Positions 17,479-27,175 of a stretch of 47,541 nt of DNA are shown here, piece after piece. Under the pieces are notes generated by a model. The model made no database searches. It had not been told where the DNA came from and worked only from the letters and a program-made list of their open reading frames with translations. This stretch comes from Microscillaceae bacterium (GTDB taxonomy: Bacteria > Bacteroidota > Bacteroidia > Cytophagales > Microscillaceae): positions 1-47,541 of the forward strand of contig JAAUUB010000009.1 in the NCBI GenBank assembly GCA_012031215.1, read 5' to 3'. Positions within the stretch are counted from its first letter, which is position 1; each line of letters opens with the position of its first letter. The translations under genes and the position numbers were made by a program.

Positions 17479-18483
17479 ATGTTATTGATTACGGGGGGAA
17501 ATGGCTTAGTAGGCAGTTTTATTATCCAGCACTTTTGGCAAGAAGGCATCCCCATTCGGGCCATTATCCGCCCGGATGCCCGCCTGGATTTGCTTCCCGC
17601 TAAAATCAGGACACAAATAGAATGGATTCCGCTTCGCCTTGACGAAATGCCCGACCTAAGCCCTTATTTGCAGGGCGTACAATACTTGGTGCATGCCGCG
17701 GCCCAAGTAAGTTTATTGCCAACTTCACGTCGCCAGATGTATCGTACGAATGTACTGACAACCCGGCATCTGGTCAATACGGCCTTGCAATATCCTGGCA
17801 TCACCTTTTGCCAGGTCAGCTCCATTGCGGCCCTGGGGCAGGGCCGTTTGCCCCAAAGCCGCGAAATAAATGAAAAAGCCCGTTGGGAAAACGAAGACCA
17901 GGCCTCTTTCTATGCCCAAACCAAGTATTGGGCCGAGCTGGAAGTCTGGCGGGGTATGGCCGAAGGCCTTAAAGCTTTGATTGTCAATCCTTCCTTTGTA
18001 TTAGGCCCGGGGCGTTGGCAAGAAAGCAGCACCCAAATTTTTGAATATGTATGGAAAGGTGGACGGTATTTTCCCAAAGGATGGCTCAATTATGTGGACG
18101 TTCGTGATGTAGCACAACTCATCTTCAAGCTTTCCCAGCAGCACCCTTCGGGCGAGCGTTATATTTTGAATGCGGGTACAATGGCATTTGAAGATATATT
18201 GCCCGCTATGGCCCGGCACCTGGGCTTGCCCAAAAAGCCCTGGCTCCCGCTCAGCCCCGGGCGTGCTGAATTGGGTATTTGGGGAGCCTGGATGCAAAGT
18301 TGGTTTACGGGCAAAAAGCCCGGCTTTAACCGGGCAGCACTCCAATCGATGAATCGGCAAGTACGGTATTCTAATCAAAAAATAGTTCAGCGCCTTGATT
18401 ATCAGTTTTTTGATTTAGAAGATACGCTGGCCTGGGCCGCCCAATCGCTGATAAAAAAGTATGACCTGAAGGTAAATCGCTAA
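17479..18483 (+). CDS. NAD-dependent epimerase/dehydratase (extended SDR)
   Basis: A 334-residue extended short-chain dehydrogenase. The Rossmann motif MLLITGGNGLVGSFI binds NAD(P), the active-site pair is Tyr-Lys in YAQTKYWAE, and FCQVSSIAALG provides the catalytic Ser. LIVNPSFVLGPGRW and YVDVRDVAQLI are group features of dihydroflavonol-reductase-like SDRs. Placed 35 bp after the phosphatase, it may act on a nucleotide sugar or a lipid in the envelope pathway, but the 4-reductase-like features make a small-molecule ketone or aldehyde equally possible. It has no signal or membrane segment. Confidence 0.88.
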   Translation: MLLITGGNGLVGSFIIQHFWQEGIPIRAIIRPDARLDLLPAKIRTQIEWIPLRLDEMPDLSPYLQGVQYLVHAAAQVSLLPTSRRQMYRTNVLTTRHLVNTALQYPGITFCQVSSIAALGQGRLPQSREINEKARWENEDQASFYAQTKYWAELEVWRGMAEGLKALIVNPSFVLGPGRWQESSTQIFEYVWKGGRYFPKGWLNYVDVRDVAQLIFKLSQQHPSGERYILNAGTMAFEDILPAMARHLGLPKKPWLPLSPGRAELGIWGAWMQSWFTGKKPGFNRAALQSMNRQVRYSNQKIVQRLDYQFFDLEDTLAWAAQSLIKKYDLKVNR

Positions 18484-18491
18484 AATCATCG

Positions 18492-18499
18492 TACTTTTG
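18492..18499 (+). promoter_or_regulatory. Possible -7 box before the TPR gene
   Basis: TACTTTTG matches TAnnTTTG 112 bases upstream of the TPR gene start. No TTG lies at the expected distance, so support is weak. Confidence 0.25.
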
Positions 18500-18610
18500 A
18501 AAAATATAAACGGAAAAAAGCTTGAAAAGCAAAACCAGGCCCAAGCCTGGGTTGATTTTGCACTTGTGGAGGGCCTTAGTTATGTGTGTGCCAATTATTG
18601 AGGAGATGCT

Positions 18611-20009
18611 ATGTTAGACCAAACTAATCCCGAAAAAGCGCCCTTTTTAATTCAAAGCTTCGAGAAAATGCTCCACCACCAGGGAGCCTCGTATTTAGAA
18701 TGGGAAGATTTTGAAAGATAATCCAGTATTATCAGGACCATGAGCAGTTTCAAAAAGCGCTCACGGCTTGCGATTGGGCCATTTCGCAGCACCCCTTTTC
18801 AGTAGAACCCCGGCGCTCCCGAGTTGAAATACTGGCTCAGACTGAGCGATTTTCGGAAGCTTTGTGGGAAACGGAGCAATTGCTGGCTCAGCATCCCTTT
18901 GACGAGGAAATCCTGTTTTTTGTGGAAAGTATTTATACCCGATTAGGTAAATATCAAAGGGCGATTCCGGTTTTAGAGCAGCTCCTGGAATGGCAGCCTG
19001 ATTCAGACGAGGTCTATTTTCGCCTGGCTGTATGCTTACCAAAACCTGGGAAATTATCGCTTGGCCGTGCGTTATTATAAAAAAACCTTGCGCCTCAATA
19101 ATTGCCCAGGAGCACGCCGTCTATGAACTCAACTATTGCCTGGATACCCTGGGCGAGCTGGAAATTCACCTGCCCTTTTACCGGCAATTTACGGAGCGCG
19201 ACCCTTACGCCTATCGAGCCTGGTACAATCTGGGGCTTACTTATGCCAAACTAGGCGACTTTTCCGAAGCCATTCAAGCTTTTGACTATGCCGTGGTGAT
19301 TCAGGAAGACTTTACCGCCGCACACGTAGAGATGGGGCATGCCTACATGGATATGCAACATTATCGCAAAGCCCAGAATTGCTACACCCAGGCCCTGGTG
19401 CATGGCGACGAAGGCCCCGATTTGCTCTGCTGTCTGGGTGCCTGTTATGAAAAACAACAGGATTATGAATCGGCAGTCTTTAATTATAAAGCCGCACTCA
19501 AGCTAGACAATACCTGGGAGGATGCCTGGTTTGGAATAGGTGCCTGCCTTTATGCCCAGGGAAAATGGTATGAAGCCCTTTATTTCTTGAAAAAGGCCAT
19601 TCAGTGCAATGGCCATAATGAAGTGTTTTGGATTGCAGTAGGCGACACCGAATACCGCCTCGGCAATGTGCTCAACAGCCTGGAAGCCTATGCCCAAGCC
19701 GAAAAAATTTGCCCGGTCAATGCACATCTTTGGCTCAACTGGTCTCAGGTTTATTACGAACAAGGCGACCTACAACAAGCCATTGAGTTACTACAAGAAG
19801 GCACCGAAGAATGTCCCGAAGCTGCCGAGCTTCAATATCGCCTGGCTGCTTATCTGCTCGTAGATGGACAATATGAGGAGGCTGTGCAATATCTGGAAGA
19901 AGCCTTGCTCTTGCATTATGAAGGCCACACCGCGCTGTATGAATTTTTTCCCCGTTTAGAATCCCAAAAAGCCATTTTTAAAATTATTGAACAATTCAGA
20001 CCTCGGTAA
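18611..20009 (+). CDS. Cytoplasmic TPR protein (three frame breaks)
   Basis: A ~465-residue tetratricopeptide repeat protein with no signal peptide. ATG at 18611 follows a TTGAGGAG-like ribosome binding site (~18597-18605), rare for this phylum, which decides the start. About ten TPR units cover nearly the whole length, for example AYRAWYNLGLTYAKLGDF, AHVEMGHAYMDMQHYRKAQ and VFWIAVGDTEYRLGNVLNSL. Frame breaks: one base missing near 18717-18720, one extra base near 19030 and one extra T at 19102-19103; correcting them restores TPR sequence throughout (RLAYAYQNLGNYRLAVRYYK). Two of the three are not in long homopolymers. It ends 2 bp before the phosphosulfolactate synthase gene, so the two are likely cotranscribed. 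The function is unknown beyond protein-protein binding. Confidence 0.85.
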
Positions 20010-20011
20010 CA

Positions 20012-20782
20012 ATGCAAAACTACTTTTTGAAAGACCTGCCAGAGCGTACCCAAAAACCCCGCAAAGAAGGCCTGACCATGGTCATGGACAAAGGCCTGAG
20101 CGTACGTGAGGCCGAAGATTTTTTGAGTATTGCGGGTGATTATACTGATGTAATAAAGCTGGGCTGGGCCACTTCCTATGTCAGTGCCCAACTGAGCGAA
20201 AAGCTGGAAGTATATCGCCAAGCTAATATCCCTTTTTACTTTGGGGGCACATTGTTTGAGGCCTTCATTGTCCGAAATCAATTTGAGGATTACCGCAGGG
20301 TCCTAGACAAATACAAAATGCCCCTGGTCGAGGTTTCGGATGGTTCCATTGAGATTCCGCACGAAGAAAAATGTCAGTATATCCGTACCCTCTCCGAGCA
20401 GGTGCAGGTACTCTCGGAAGTAGGCTCTAAAGATGCCGAAAAAATCATTCCTCCCTACAAGTGGATAGAACTGATGCAAGCCGAGCTGGAAGCCGGAGCC
20501 TGGAAGGTGATTGGCGAAGCCCGCGAAAGTGGCACGGTGGGCCTTTTTCGTTCTTCGGGCGAAGTGCGCTCGGGCTTGGTCCAGGAAATATTGACCAAAA
20601 TCCCTTCGGAGAAAATTATCTGGGAGGCCCCCCAAAAGTCGCAGCAGGTTTGGTTTATCAAGCTCATTGGCCCCAATGTAAACCTGGGCAATATTGCCGC
20701 CAATGAAGTGATTCCGCTGGAAACGCTAAGGCTGGGCTTGCGGGGCGATACCTTTGATTTTTTCTTAAACAAAGCACTTTAA
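20012..20782 (+). CDS. comA: Phosphosulfolactate synthase (ComA family)
   Basis: Family enzymes add sulfite to phosphoenolpyruvate to give (R)-phosphosulfolactate (EC 4.4.1.19), the first step to coenzyme M in methanogens and to sulfolactate in Bacillus spores. The 256-residue TIM-barrel protein has the family landmarks GLTMVMDKGLSVREAEDFL, VIKLGWATSYV, PFYFGGTLFEAF, LVEVSDGSIEI, KVIGEARESGTVGLF and WEAPQKSQQVWFI, ending NVNLGNIAANEVIPLETLR. No comB phosphatase or comC dehydrogenase homologue is in the window. In Bacteroidota the product could feed cysteate for sulfonolipids such as capnine; this is inference. It lies between a TPR gene (2 bp) and a DUF368 gene (21 bp) in one operon. Confidence 0.88.
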   Translation: MQNYFLKDLPERTQKPRKEGLTMVMDKGLSVREAEDFLSIAGDYTDVIKLGWATSYVSAQLSEKLEVYRQANIPFYFGGTLFEAFIVRNQFEDYRRVLDKYKMPLVEVSDGSIEIPHEEKCQYIRTLSEQVQVLSEVGSKDAEKIIPPYKWIELMQAELEAGAWKVIGEARESGTVGLFRSSGEVRSGLVQEILTKIPSEKIIWEAPQKSQQVWFIKLIGPNVNLGNIAANEVIPLETLRLGLRGDTFDFFLNKAL

Positions 20783-20803
20783 GCCAACCTTTGGTGCAAT
20801 GGC

Positions 20804-21754
20804 ATGAAATCAACTTCCTCAAATAACTGGCCTTTGCTCTATCTCAAAGGCTTGGCTATGGGAGCAGCCGATGCCGTACCGGGCGTTTCGGGGGGCACGG
20901 TGGCTTTCATAACCGGAATTTATGAAAGATTACTGGGCGCGATTCGCGGCTTGAACGGCTCAGCCCTGCGCCTCCTGCTCAAAGGGAAATTTTCGGCTTT
21001 CTGGCAGAAAGTTGATGGAACCTTTTTGGTGATATTGCTGGGAGGCATTCTCTCCTCCTTGCTCATATTTTCACGCTTGATTCTCTACTGGCTTGAAACC
21101 GTACCCGAAATCCTGTGGGCCTTTTTCTTTGGGCTGATTGTTGCTTCTTGCTGGCTAGTGGCAAAAGGGATTCCCCGCTGGAACCTGGGCACAGTGCTGT
21201 TTTTAGTGCTGGGTACTATTTCTGGATACCTGCTCACGGTACTCACCCCAGCCAATACGCCTGAGCACCTGCTTTTTATATTTCTTTCGGGTGCTATTGC
21301 CATTTGTGCCATGATTTTGCCTGGCATTTCAGGTAGTTTTATCCTAGTCATTTTAGGCAAATACGAATTTATTTTTACGGCTCTGAAAGCATTTCAGCTC
21401 AAAATCCTTCTCACTTTTGCGCTGGGCTGTGTGGCGGGTTTGCTGGCTTTTTCGCACGTGGTGCATTGGCTATTGCGCAAATTTCACAATGCCACGGTAG
21501 CTTTTCTAACCGGTATTATGATTGGCTCGCTCAATAAAATATGGCCCTGGAAGCAGGTTTTGGAGTATTACACCAACCGCCACGGCGAACAAAAACCCCT
21601 CCGAGAGGTCAATATATGGCCCGGTGCTTATCAGGAACTTACCGGTCAGGCTCCGCATCTTTGGTGGGCTTTGGGCTTTGCCGTGTTGGGCTTTTTGCTG
21701 GTATGGGGGATTGAAATGGCGGCCCGCCAAAGTCAGAAAGTACACCAATCTTAA
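20804..21754 (+). CDS. DUF368 membrane protein, PopT-type undecaprenyl-phosphate translocase candidate
   Basis: A 316-residue polytopic membrane protein with about eight helices. The two inverted-repeat signatures of DUF368 are present: AADAVPGVSGGTVAFITGIYERLL near the N terminus and AMILPGISGSFILVILGKYE in the middle, plus FLTGIMIGSLNKIWPWK. Members (PopT) have been reported to return undecaprenyl phosphate across the inner membrane for reuse in peptidoglycan and surface polysaccharide synthesis; that fits the nearby polysaccharide block. It starts 21 bp after comA. It is complete and undisturbed. Confidence 0.9.
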   Translation: MKSTSSNNWPLLYLKGLAMGAADAVPGVSGGTVAFITGIYERLLGAIRGLNGSALRLLLKGKFSAFWQKVDGTFLVILLGGILSSLLIFSRLILYWLETVPEILWAFFFGLIVASCWLVAKGIPRWNLGTVLFLVLGTISGYLLTVLTPANTPEHLLFIFLSGAIAICAMILPGISGSFILVILGKYEFIFTALKAFQLKILLTFALGCVAGLLAFSHVVHWLLRKFHNATVAFLTGIMIGSLNKIWPWKQVLEYYTNRHGEQKPLREVNIWPGAYQELTGQAPHLWWALGFAVLGFLLVWGIEMAARQSQKVHQS

Positions 21755-21862
21755 TCCGAAGTAAAAACTTTTGAAGTAAAGCCTGAGGCTTTTTCAAATT
21801 TAATTACGTACTTTCAAAAGATAAATGGCCTTGTCTATAAAAAGGCTTTATCGGAGCGCATT

Positions 21863-22639
21863 ATGCAAAAATACGGATTAATTGGATACCCACTTAGCCA
21901 CTCTTTCTCGAAGCAATTTTTTGAGGCCAAGTTTGCCCGTGAGCAACTTCAGGAAGCAAGTTATGAATTGTATGAGCTAAAATCTTTGCAAGAACTGCCC
22001 CCCTTGCTGGCGCGCGAACCGGGGCTGTTGGGCTTGAATGTAACCATTCCCTACAAGCAAAAAATACTTCCTTATCTTAAAAATCTTTCGCCTTCGGCAC
22101 AAACGGTTGGGGCTGTCAATGTCATTAAAATCAATGCAGATAAATCACTTACTGGCCATAACACCGATTATTACGGTTTTTTGCAATCGCTCAGCCACCA
22201 ATTAGGCGAATACAAAAATCTGCGTAGCCTAGATGGTTATCGTGCCCTGGTGCTGGGCACTGGCGGTGCTTCTCAGGCCGTACAGGCGGCCTTGCAAAGC
22301 CTAAAAATTCCGTTTCAGTTGGTGTCGCGCACCAAAAAGCAGCCCAAAAACTTGCTCTACGAAAACCTGAGCGAAGCCCTCATTGCTGAGCACCGCCTTA
22401 TTATCAATACTACCCCATTGGGCATGTATCCACAAACAGATACCTGTCCCCCAATCCCTTATCAATTCCTAAACGCTCAGCATCTGTTGTATGATTTGGT
22501 TTATAATCCCGAAATGACCTTGTTTCTACAAAAGGGAAATGAAGCAGGAGCCAGGATAAAGGGTGGGCTGGAAATGTTGCATTTGCAGGCCGAAAAAGCT
22601 TGGGAAATATGGCAATCGCCCGAAATATCAACAAAATGA
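21863..22639 (+). CDS. aroE: Shikimate dehydrogenase
   Basis: Reduces 3-dehydroshikimate to shikimate with NADPH in aromatic amino acid synthesis. The 258-residue protein starts MQKYGLIGYPLSHSFSKQFF, the substrate-binding SxS motif being SHSFS. LGLNVTIPYKQKILPYL contains the catalytic Lys, NTDYYGFLQSL the conserved Asp, and VLGTGGASQAVQAAL the NADPH loop. The C-terminal LVYNPEMTLFLQKGNEAGARIKGGLEMLHLQAEKAWEIW is standard. Length is slightly short for the family (270-280). It lies 108 bp after the DUF368 gene and could have its own promoter. Confidence 0.95.
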   Translation: MQKYGLIGYPLSHSFSKQFFEAKFAREQLQEASYELYELKSLQELPPLLAREPGLLGLNVTIPYKQKILPYLKNLSPSAQTVGAVNVIKINADKSLTGHNTDYYGFLQSLSHQLGEYKNLRSLDGYRALVLGTGGASQAVQAALQSLKIPFQLVSRTKKQPKNLLYENLSEALIAEHRLIINTTPLGMYPQTDTCPPIPYQFLNAQHLLYDLVYNPEMTLFLQKGNEAGARIKGGLEMLHLQAEKAWEIWQSPEISTK

Positions 22640-22759
22640 GACGGCTTTCGTAATGAAAGAAAGTCTATACAGTTAAATGTGGCTTTAACGCCCGATTAAA
22701 AAAAAAAGTTTCTGTTAGTACTTGCCGAATTTGTAAGAAAAATTTATCCACAAGAATAA

Positions 22760-22790
22760 TTGATTTTGCATATTTACCTTTATAAATTTG
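22760..22790 (+). promoter_or_regulatory. Bacteroidota-type promoter for the caspase operon
   Basis: TTG at 22760-22762, a 20-base spacer and TAAATTTG at 22783-22790 match the phylum consensus in sequence and spacing. It predicts a leader of about 100 bases before the start at 22895 and argues against any start upstream of it. Confidence 0.6.
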
Positions 22791-22894
22791 TGCTTGACCA
22801 AGAGGCAAAAAAAATTAAGCCAGGCTATTGTCATTACATACATAAATTCGTTTCAATATCAAAAGGATTCAGCGCTTGTTTATTCTTTAACAAT

Positions 22895-25149
22895 ATGGCA
22901 GACACCAAATTTTTCTCAAAAAACCTTGCGCTCTTGGGTTTACTAATGGTAGCGGCAGGGGCATCTCCCCAATTGCTGGCTCAAACCGCCACCGAATACA
23001 TCGTGCGGGGCCAGCAAAAAATGCAACAGCGCGCCTATACCGAGGCCATCGAGGATTTTGAACATGCTTTGAAATTGAATGAGACCTTAGAAGAAGCACA
23101 TCTGCTGAAAGGTCAGTCATTTTTTTACCTCCGTAGCTTTCCCGAAGCCCTAAATGCCTTCACCCAAGCCATCCAATATGCCCCTGATGTTTCTGAAACT
23201 TATTACTGGCGCAGCAAAGCCCAGTTGGAAGCCGGAGACTATCACCTTGCCCTTTGGGATGCGGTAAAAGCTACCAAGATACTCAGTGATAAGCCCGATT
23301 ATTATGTCCAAAGTGGCTGGGTCAACTTTTGCCTCGAGAGATATAACAAAGCCGCCGAAGACGCACAAACCGCCCTGGGCTACCAATCAAGCCACGCAGA
23401 AGCACTCTGCCTGTTAGGACGCGTGCGGCTGGCCGAAGGGAAACTCACAGAGGCCCGCCAATATTTTGCCCAAGCCGTGAAGGCAAGTCCCGAAAATGCC
23501 CTGGTCTATTTTCACCAAGCCGAATATTTTATCCAGGAAAAAGAATACAATCAGGCTATTGAAGTCCTGACTGCCTCCATTCACCTTTTGCCCCAGCAGC
23601 CCGAAGCGCATTTCAAAAGAGCTTTGCTCAAGCTAAGCCTGGACAATGACCTGGAGGCCCAAAAAGATGCTAATCGGGCCATATTGCACGACCGCCGTTT
23701 CTGGAAAGCCTATGCTTTGCGGGGCATTGCTTCTTATAATTTACAGGAAAAAGACCGGCACGAATATGATTTTCGGGTGTATCTCACCCAAGCCAAAACC
23801 GCCAAAGATTTTTCCTTTCTGGCCGAGCAAATCTGTTTTTTGCCAAAGATGAAAATTATCCCGATGCTCAAAAGCTCCTCCCTAGTGCCGAAACCTGGAC
23901 CCTGAAAGCCCTCCAAATGGAGGAAACATACAGCCATCACCTGCTTTATGCCCGCATTCTACTCCGGCAAAATAAAACGACCCTGGCGCGCCAAGCCGCT
24001 CAATCGGCCTACAACCTGGCCCGAAAGCAAAAAAGCCCTGGCTTGGAAGCCCAAGAAATGCTGGCCCAGATAGACCGCGAAAGTGCAGACAAAACGCCCC
24101 CCCAAATTCGTATCTACTCCCCTTTGGTGGCCGCCCGTGGGGTTATTGTGGTAGAAGCCACCGACAAAATCACGGTCATCGGCCAAGCCAGTGATGAAAG
24201 CGGCATCGCCCAAGTGATGATTAATGGCAATCCGGCCCGGCTCAGTGCTGACGGCAACTTTGATGGAGAAACTATCTTGATTCAGGAAAAAAATCTCATC
24301 ACGTTCGGGCCATGGATACGCGCGGCAATGAAAATGATGCTCACCTTTAGCGTAGATAAAAAGACCGAAGCCGTGGCCCAAACCCTACCTATCAACACCG
24401 AAATCTACCCAGCCCAGGAAGGGGGGGCCGCCGTGCACCGGGCCCTGCTCTTTGCTTCTAATCACTACGACTACTGGGATCCTCTCCTCAACCCCATCAA
24501 AGATGCTCAAACCATTGCTCGCGAGCTTGAAACCATTTATGGATTCAAAGTAGAAGTGCTGACCGACCTGCTCAAGGACGACGTAATGATTAAAATTAAA
24601 GAATACGCCCGCAAACAATACGGACCCAATGACCAGCTTTTCATTTTCTTTGCCGGGCACGGACAGTTCGACGACATCTTCAAAGAGGGATATGTAGTAG
24701 CCCGCGACTCCCGCAATGAAGACGAATCTAAGTCATCTTACATTTCCCATTCCAACCTGCGCACTTATATCAATAGCATTCCCTGCAAACACATTCTGCT
24801 AGTCATGGATGTTTGTTTTGGCGGAACCATTGACCCGCTCATTGCCTTGCGCGGGCAGGAAACCAATTTTGACCGCGACCGCGATGAACTAATCAATCGC
24901 AAAATGCGCTATGTTACCCGCCGATATCTCACCTCGGGCGGTAAAGAGTATGTGCCCGACGGCCGCCCCGGCCAGCACTCGCCTTTTGCACGCCAACTCT
25001 TGGAGGCCCTCCGCAGTGAAGGGGGGAGCGACGGGGTATTGACTTTGTCAGAAATCATCCGCTATCTGGAAGCTATCACGCCTCAGCCTCGCTACGGAGA
25101 GTTTGGGCTTAATGAGCCGGGAAGCGATTTCTTATTTATTGCCCATTAA
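22895..25149 (+). CDS. Secreted TPR-caspase (C14-like) protein (frameshifts)
   Basis: A ~751-residue exported protein. MADTKFFSKNLALLGLLMVAAGASPQLLAQ is a signal peptide, with start at 22895 set by the promoter position. Residues ~35-390 are TPR repeats. Residues ~400-490 form an Ig-like strand-rich domain (PPQIRIYSPLVAARGVIVV, VTVxA-type). The C-terminal ~240 residues are a caspase-like domain: RALLFASNHYDYW, DAQTIARELETIYGFKVEVL, the His in FIFFAGHGQFDD (~589) and the Cys in LLVMDVCFGGT (~641). Peptide-specific cleavage is expected. Breaks: T-run 23836-23841 one short (restores CFFAKDENYPDAQKLLPSAE); and a compensated pair, one lost near 24307-24309 and one gained at 24344-24345 (restores AMDTRGNENDAHFSVD). 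The protease of the papain type follows 74 bp downstream. Confidence 0.88.
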
Positions 25150-25223
25150 GACAAAACAGTAGAAAAATTGCTTAAAATAAAAATTGCTTTGCCGTACCTT
25201 TTTTAAAAGCCTGGAAAAATTGG

Positions 25224-26623
25224 ATGCGCCTCGGTCTTTTGCTGGCTCTTGGCGGCCCGGGCCACCTGTCTATTGGTCTATCCCAGGACTTTCGCACGGG
25301 TTGTACCCTTGACCCGGCCCTGTATCGAAAAGCTCCGCTGGCCCCGACGCTTTCTCGGGGGCAATATGAGAAGCTTCCCGAAAGGGTCTCGCTTCGCAAA
25401 TATGCGCCTGAGCCACAAAATCAGGGAGCTTATGGTACTTGTGTGGGCTGGTCAACGGCCTATGCCGCCCGTACTATCCTGATGGCTATTCACCAGAAAT
25501 GGGATAACCAAACTTGGATTACGGAAAACGCGCTCTCCCCCTTTTTCATCTATGAACAAGCCAAGCCCGCCGATGATATTTACTGTCAGATAGGCACAAG
25601 TCTTTATAGTGCCCTCGAAATCATCAAAGAAAAAGGCACGGTGCGCATCCGGGAGTTCTCTGGCCAATGTGGTCAGCCCATTACCGCCCAACACTCCCAA
25701 AAAGCAAATAAATTTCGCATCAAAGAATACCGCCGCCTCTTTGAAGAAGGGCAAACAAATAAACTGCTGGCCGTGAAAAAAGCCCTGGCCGAAAATCGCC
25801 CGGTAGTGATTGGCATGCAATGCTGTACCGAATCATTCCTGGAAGCCAAAGGGATTGACTACTGGCAAAGAACCCCGGGAGAGGAACCCCCCCTGAATGG
25901 CGGACATGCCCTCACAGTCATTGGCTACGACGACCAGAAAAACGGCGGCGCAATTGAACTTATGAATAGCTGGGGCACCAACTGGGGCGAAGATGGCTTT
26001 ATTTGGATTTCATACCAGGATTTTGAAAAATACTGCTTTGAAGCTTACGAAATGCATATTGAGCAGGCCGAAGAAACCCCTCTCGCCGGAAGTTTGCGTT
26101 TTCGTTTGGCCAATGGAACAGAGATGGCCTCTTTCTTAAAGGAATCGCCCAATGGCAATTATTATGAAATGCTGAAGCCTTATCATTCCGGCACGCTCTT
26201 TAGGCTTTATGTCCAGAATTCCCAACCTGCCTATGTCTATGCCTTTAGTGCTGACCTGACGGGTAAAAGCTATCGGATATTTCCTAATCGTGAGGGGATT
26301 AGCGGGCTGTTGCCATATCGTGAAAATCAGGTGGCCATCCGGACGATTATCTCTACCTGCAGCTTGATAATCAGGAAGGAATTGATTTTTTCTGTGTGCT
26401 ATACGCCAATGAGCCTTTGAATTTTACGCAGCTATTGCAAAAACTGGATGCCACACCCGGCATTTTGCCTCAAAAACTTCCTAAGGTATTAGCATCCTTA
26501 CATCCTGACCTATCCCTTGCCACACAGGTAAATTATGATGGAAAAGGAAAGATAGCTTTTCAGGCTCCGGCAAGCGAAAATCAAATTATTCCGTTGATGG
26601 TGGCCATCCGCCATTTGAAGTAA
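25224..26623 (+). CDS. Papain-like C1 protease with DUF4384-like tail (one frameshift)
   Basis: A ~466-residue predicted cysteine peptidase. The N terminus (MRLGLLLALGG...LSIGLSQ) is a weak signal peptide. The catalytic set is complete: Gln67 (QNQGAYG), Cys73 (GTCVGWS), His228 (GGHALTVIGYDD) and Asn248 (MNSWGTNWGEDGF). Residues ~285-466 form a separate domain (LRFRLANGTEMASF, YHSGTLFRLYVQNSQPAYVYAFSADL, YRIFPNREGISGLLPY) resembling DUF4384, often attached to such exported proteases. The frame breaks at 26339-26342 (one base short). Restoring it gives NQVAIPDDYLYLQLDNQEG and continues to 26623. It sits downstream of the caspase protein in the same orientation, so both probably act in the same exported system. 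Substrates are unknown. Confidence 0.87.
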
Positions 26624-26779
26624 AAGAGGTTTGCTTAAATCTCCGGCAGTATCTCTTGGCCCTCCACTCCTCTGAGCAGTTGTAAAATCGGGCCATTGGT
26701 TCAGGGATAAATTTGTGGGTGTAAGGCTGGTAATTTTCTCAAAAGGAAGTAAGACAAAAAGGAAGATATTATCCCGTGC

Positions 26780-27175
26780 TTAGCGGTTCTTACTCCGTAC
26801 CATTTCCATGAGCCTTCTTTGCACGTGCCAGTCTTTGGCTAGTTTGAGCATAGCCGTTGCCTCCATCTCGGTAACATACCCCTTGGCGTTATTGGCATCC
26901 CAGACCATGGCCAAGTATTCTACTCGGGTGTCTTCGTCGAGCTTTCCTACTATTTCATTGAGGTATTCGCGGGCCCGCTCGAAGGCCGTGTAATAATCAA
27001 GGGAAATAAAATCATTGGCCCATTTTAGTTCTTCCCAGGCTTCGTAGCGTTCGGCCGTTTTATCAAGGATTTCTTTCTCTTCATTATCCAGGCCGTGATA
27101 GTGAAAGATTACTGATTTGAGCAGTAAGATGGCTTTTTTTTGTTCACTTGTCATTACCTTGTGTTCGCCGGGCAT
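26780..27175 (-). CDS. Small helical protein, TerB-like
   Basis: A 131-residue (or 124 if MTSEQKK at 27154 is used) acidic, all-helical cytoplasmic protein. The ATG at 27154 follows AAGGTA at close range, while the ATG at 27175 has no ribosome binding site; the longer form is listed because leaders are often weak here. Spacing of KAILLLKSVIFHYHGLDNEEKEIL and YLAMVWDANNAKGYVTEMEA recalls TerB-like (tellurite/co-chaperone) helical domains, in which an acidic Asp-Gly/Asn-rich loop binds metal. This family call is tentative. It is divergent from asnB. Confidence 0.7.
   Translation of the reverse strand: MPGEHKVMTSEQKKAILLLKSVIFHYHGLDNEEKEILDKTAERYEAWEELKWANDFISLDYYTAFERAREYLNEIVGKLDEDTRVEYLAMVWDANNAKGYVTEMEATAMLKLAKDWHVQRRLMEMVRSKNR

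Noticed and set aside
22895-25149. Classical immune-type metacaspase effector with partner toxin
   Set aside because: The protein is exported and lacks sensor NTPase or EAD domains; no defence genes are nearby, so a phage-defence reading is not supported by what is seen.
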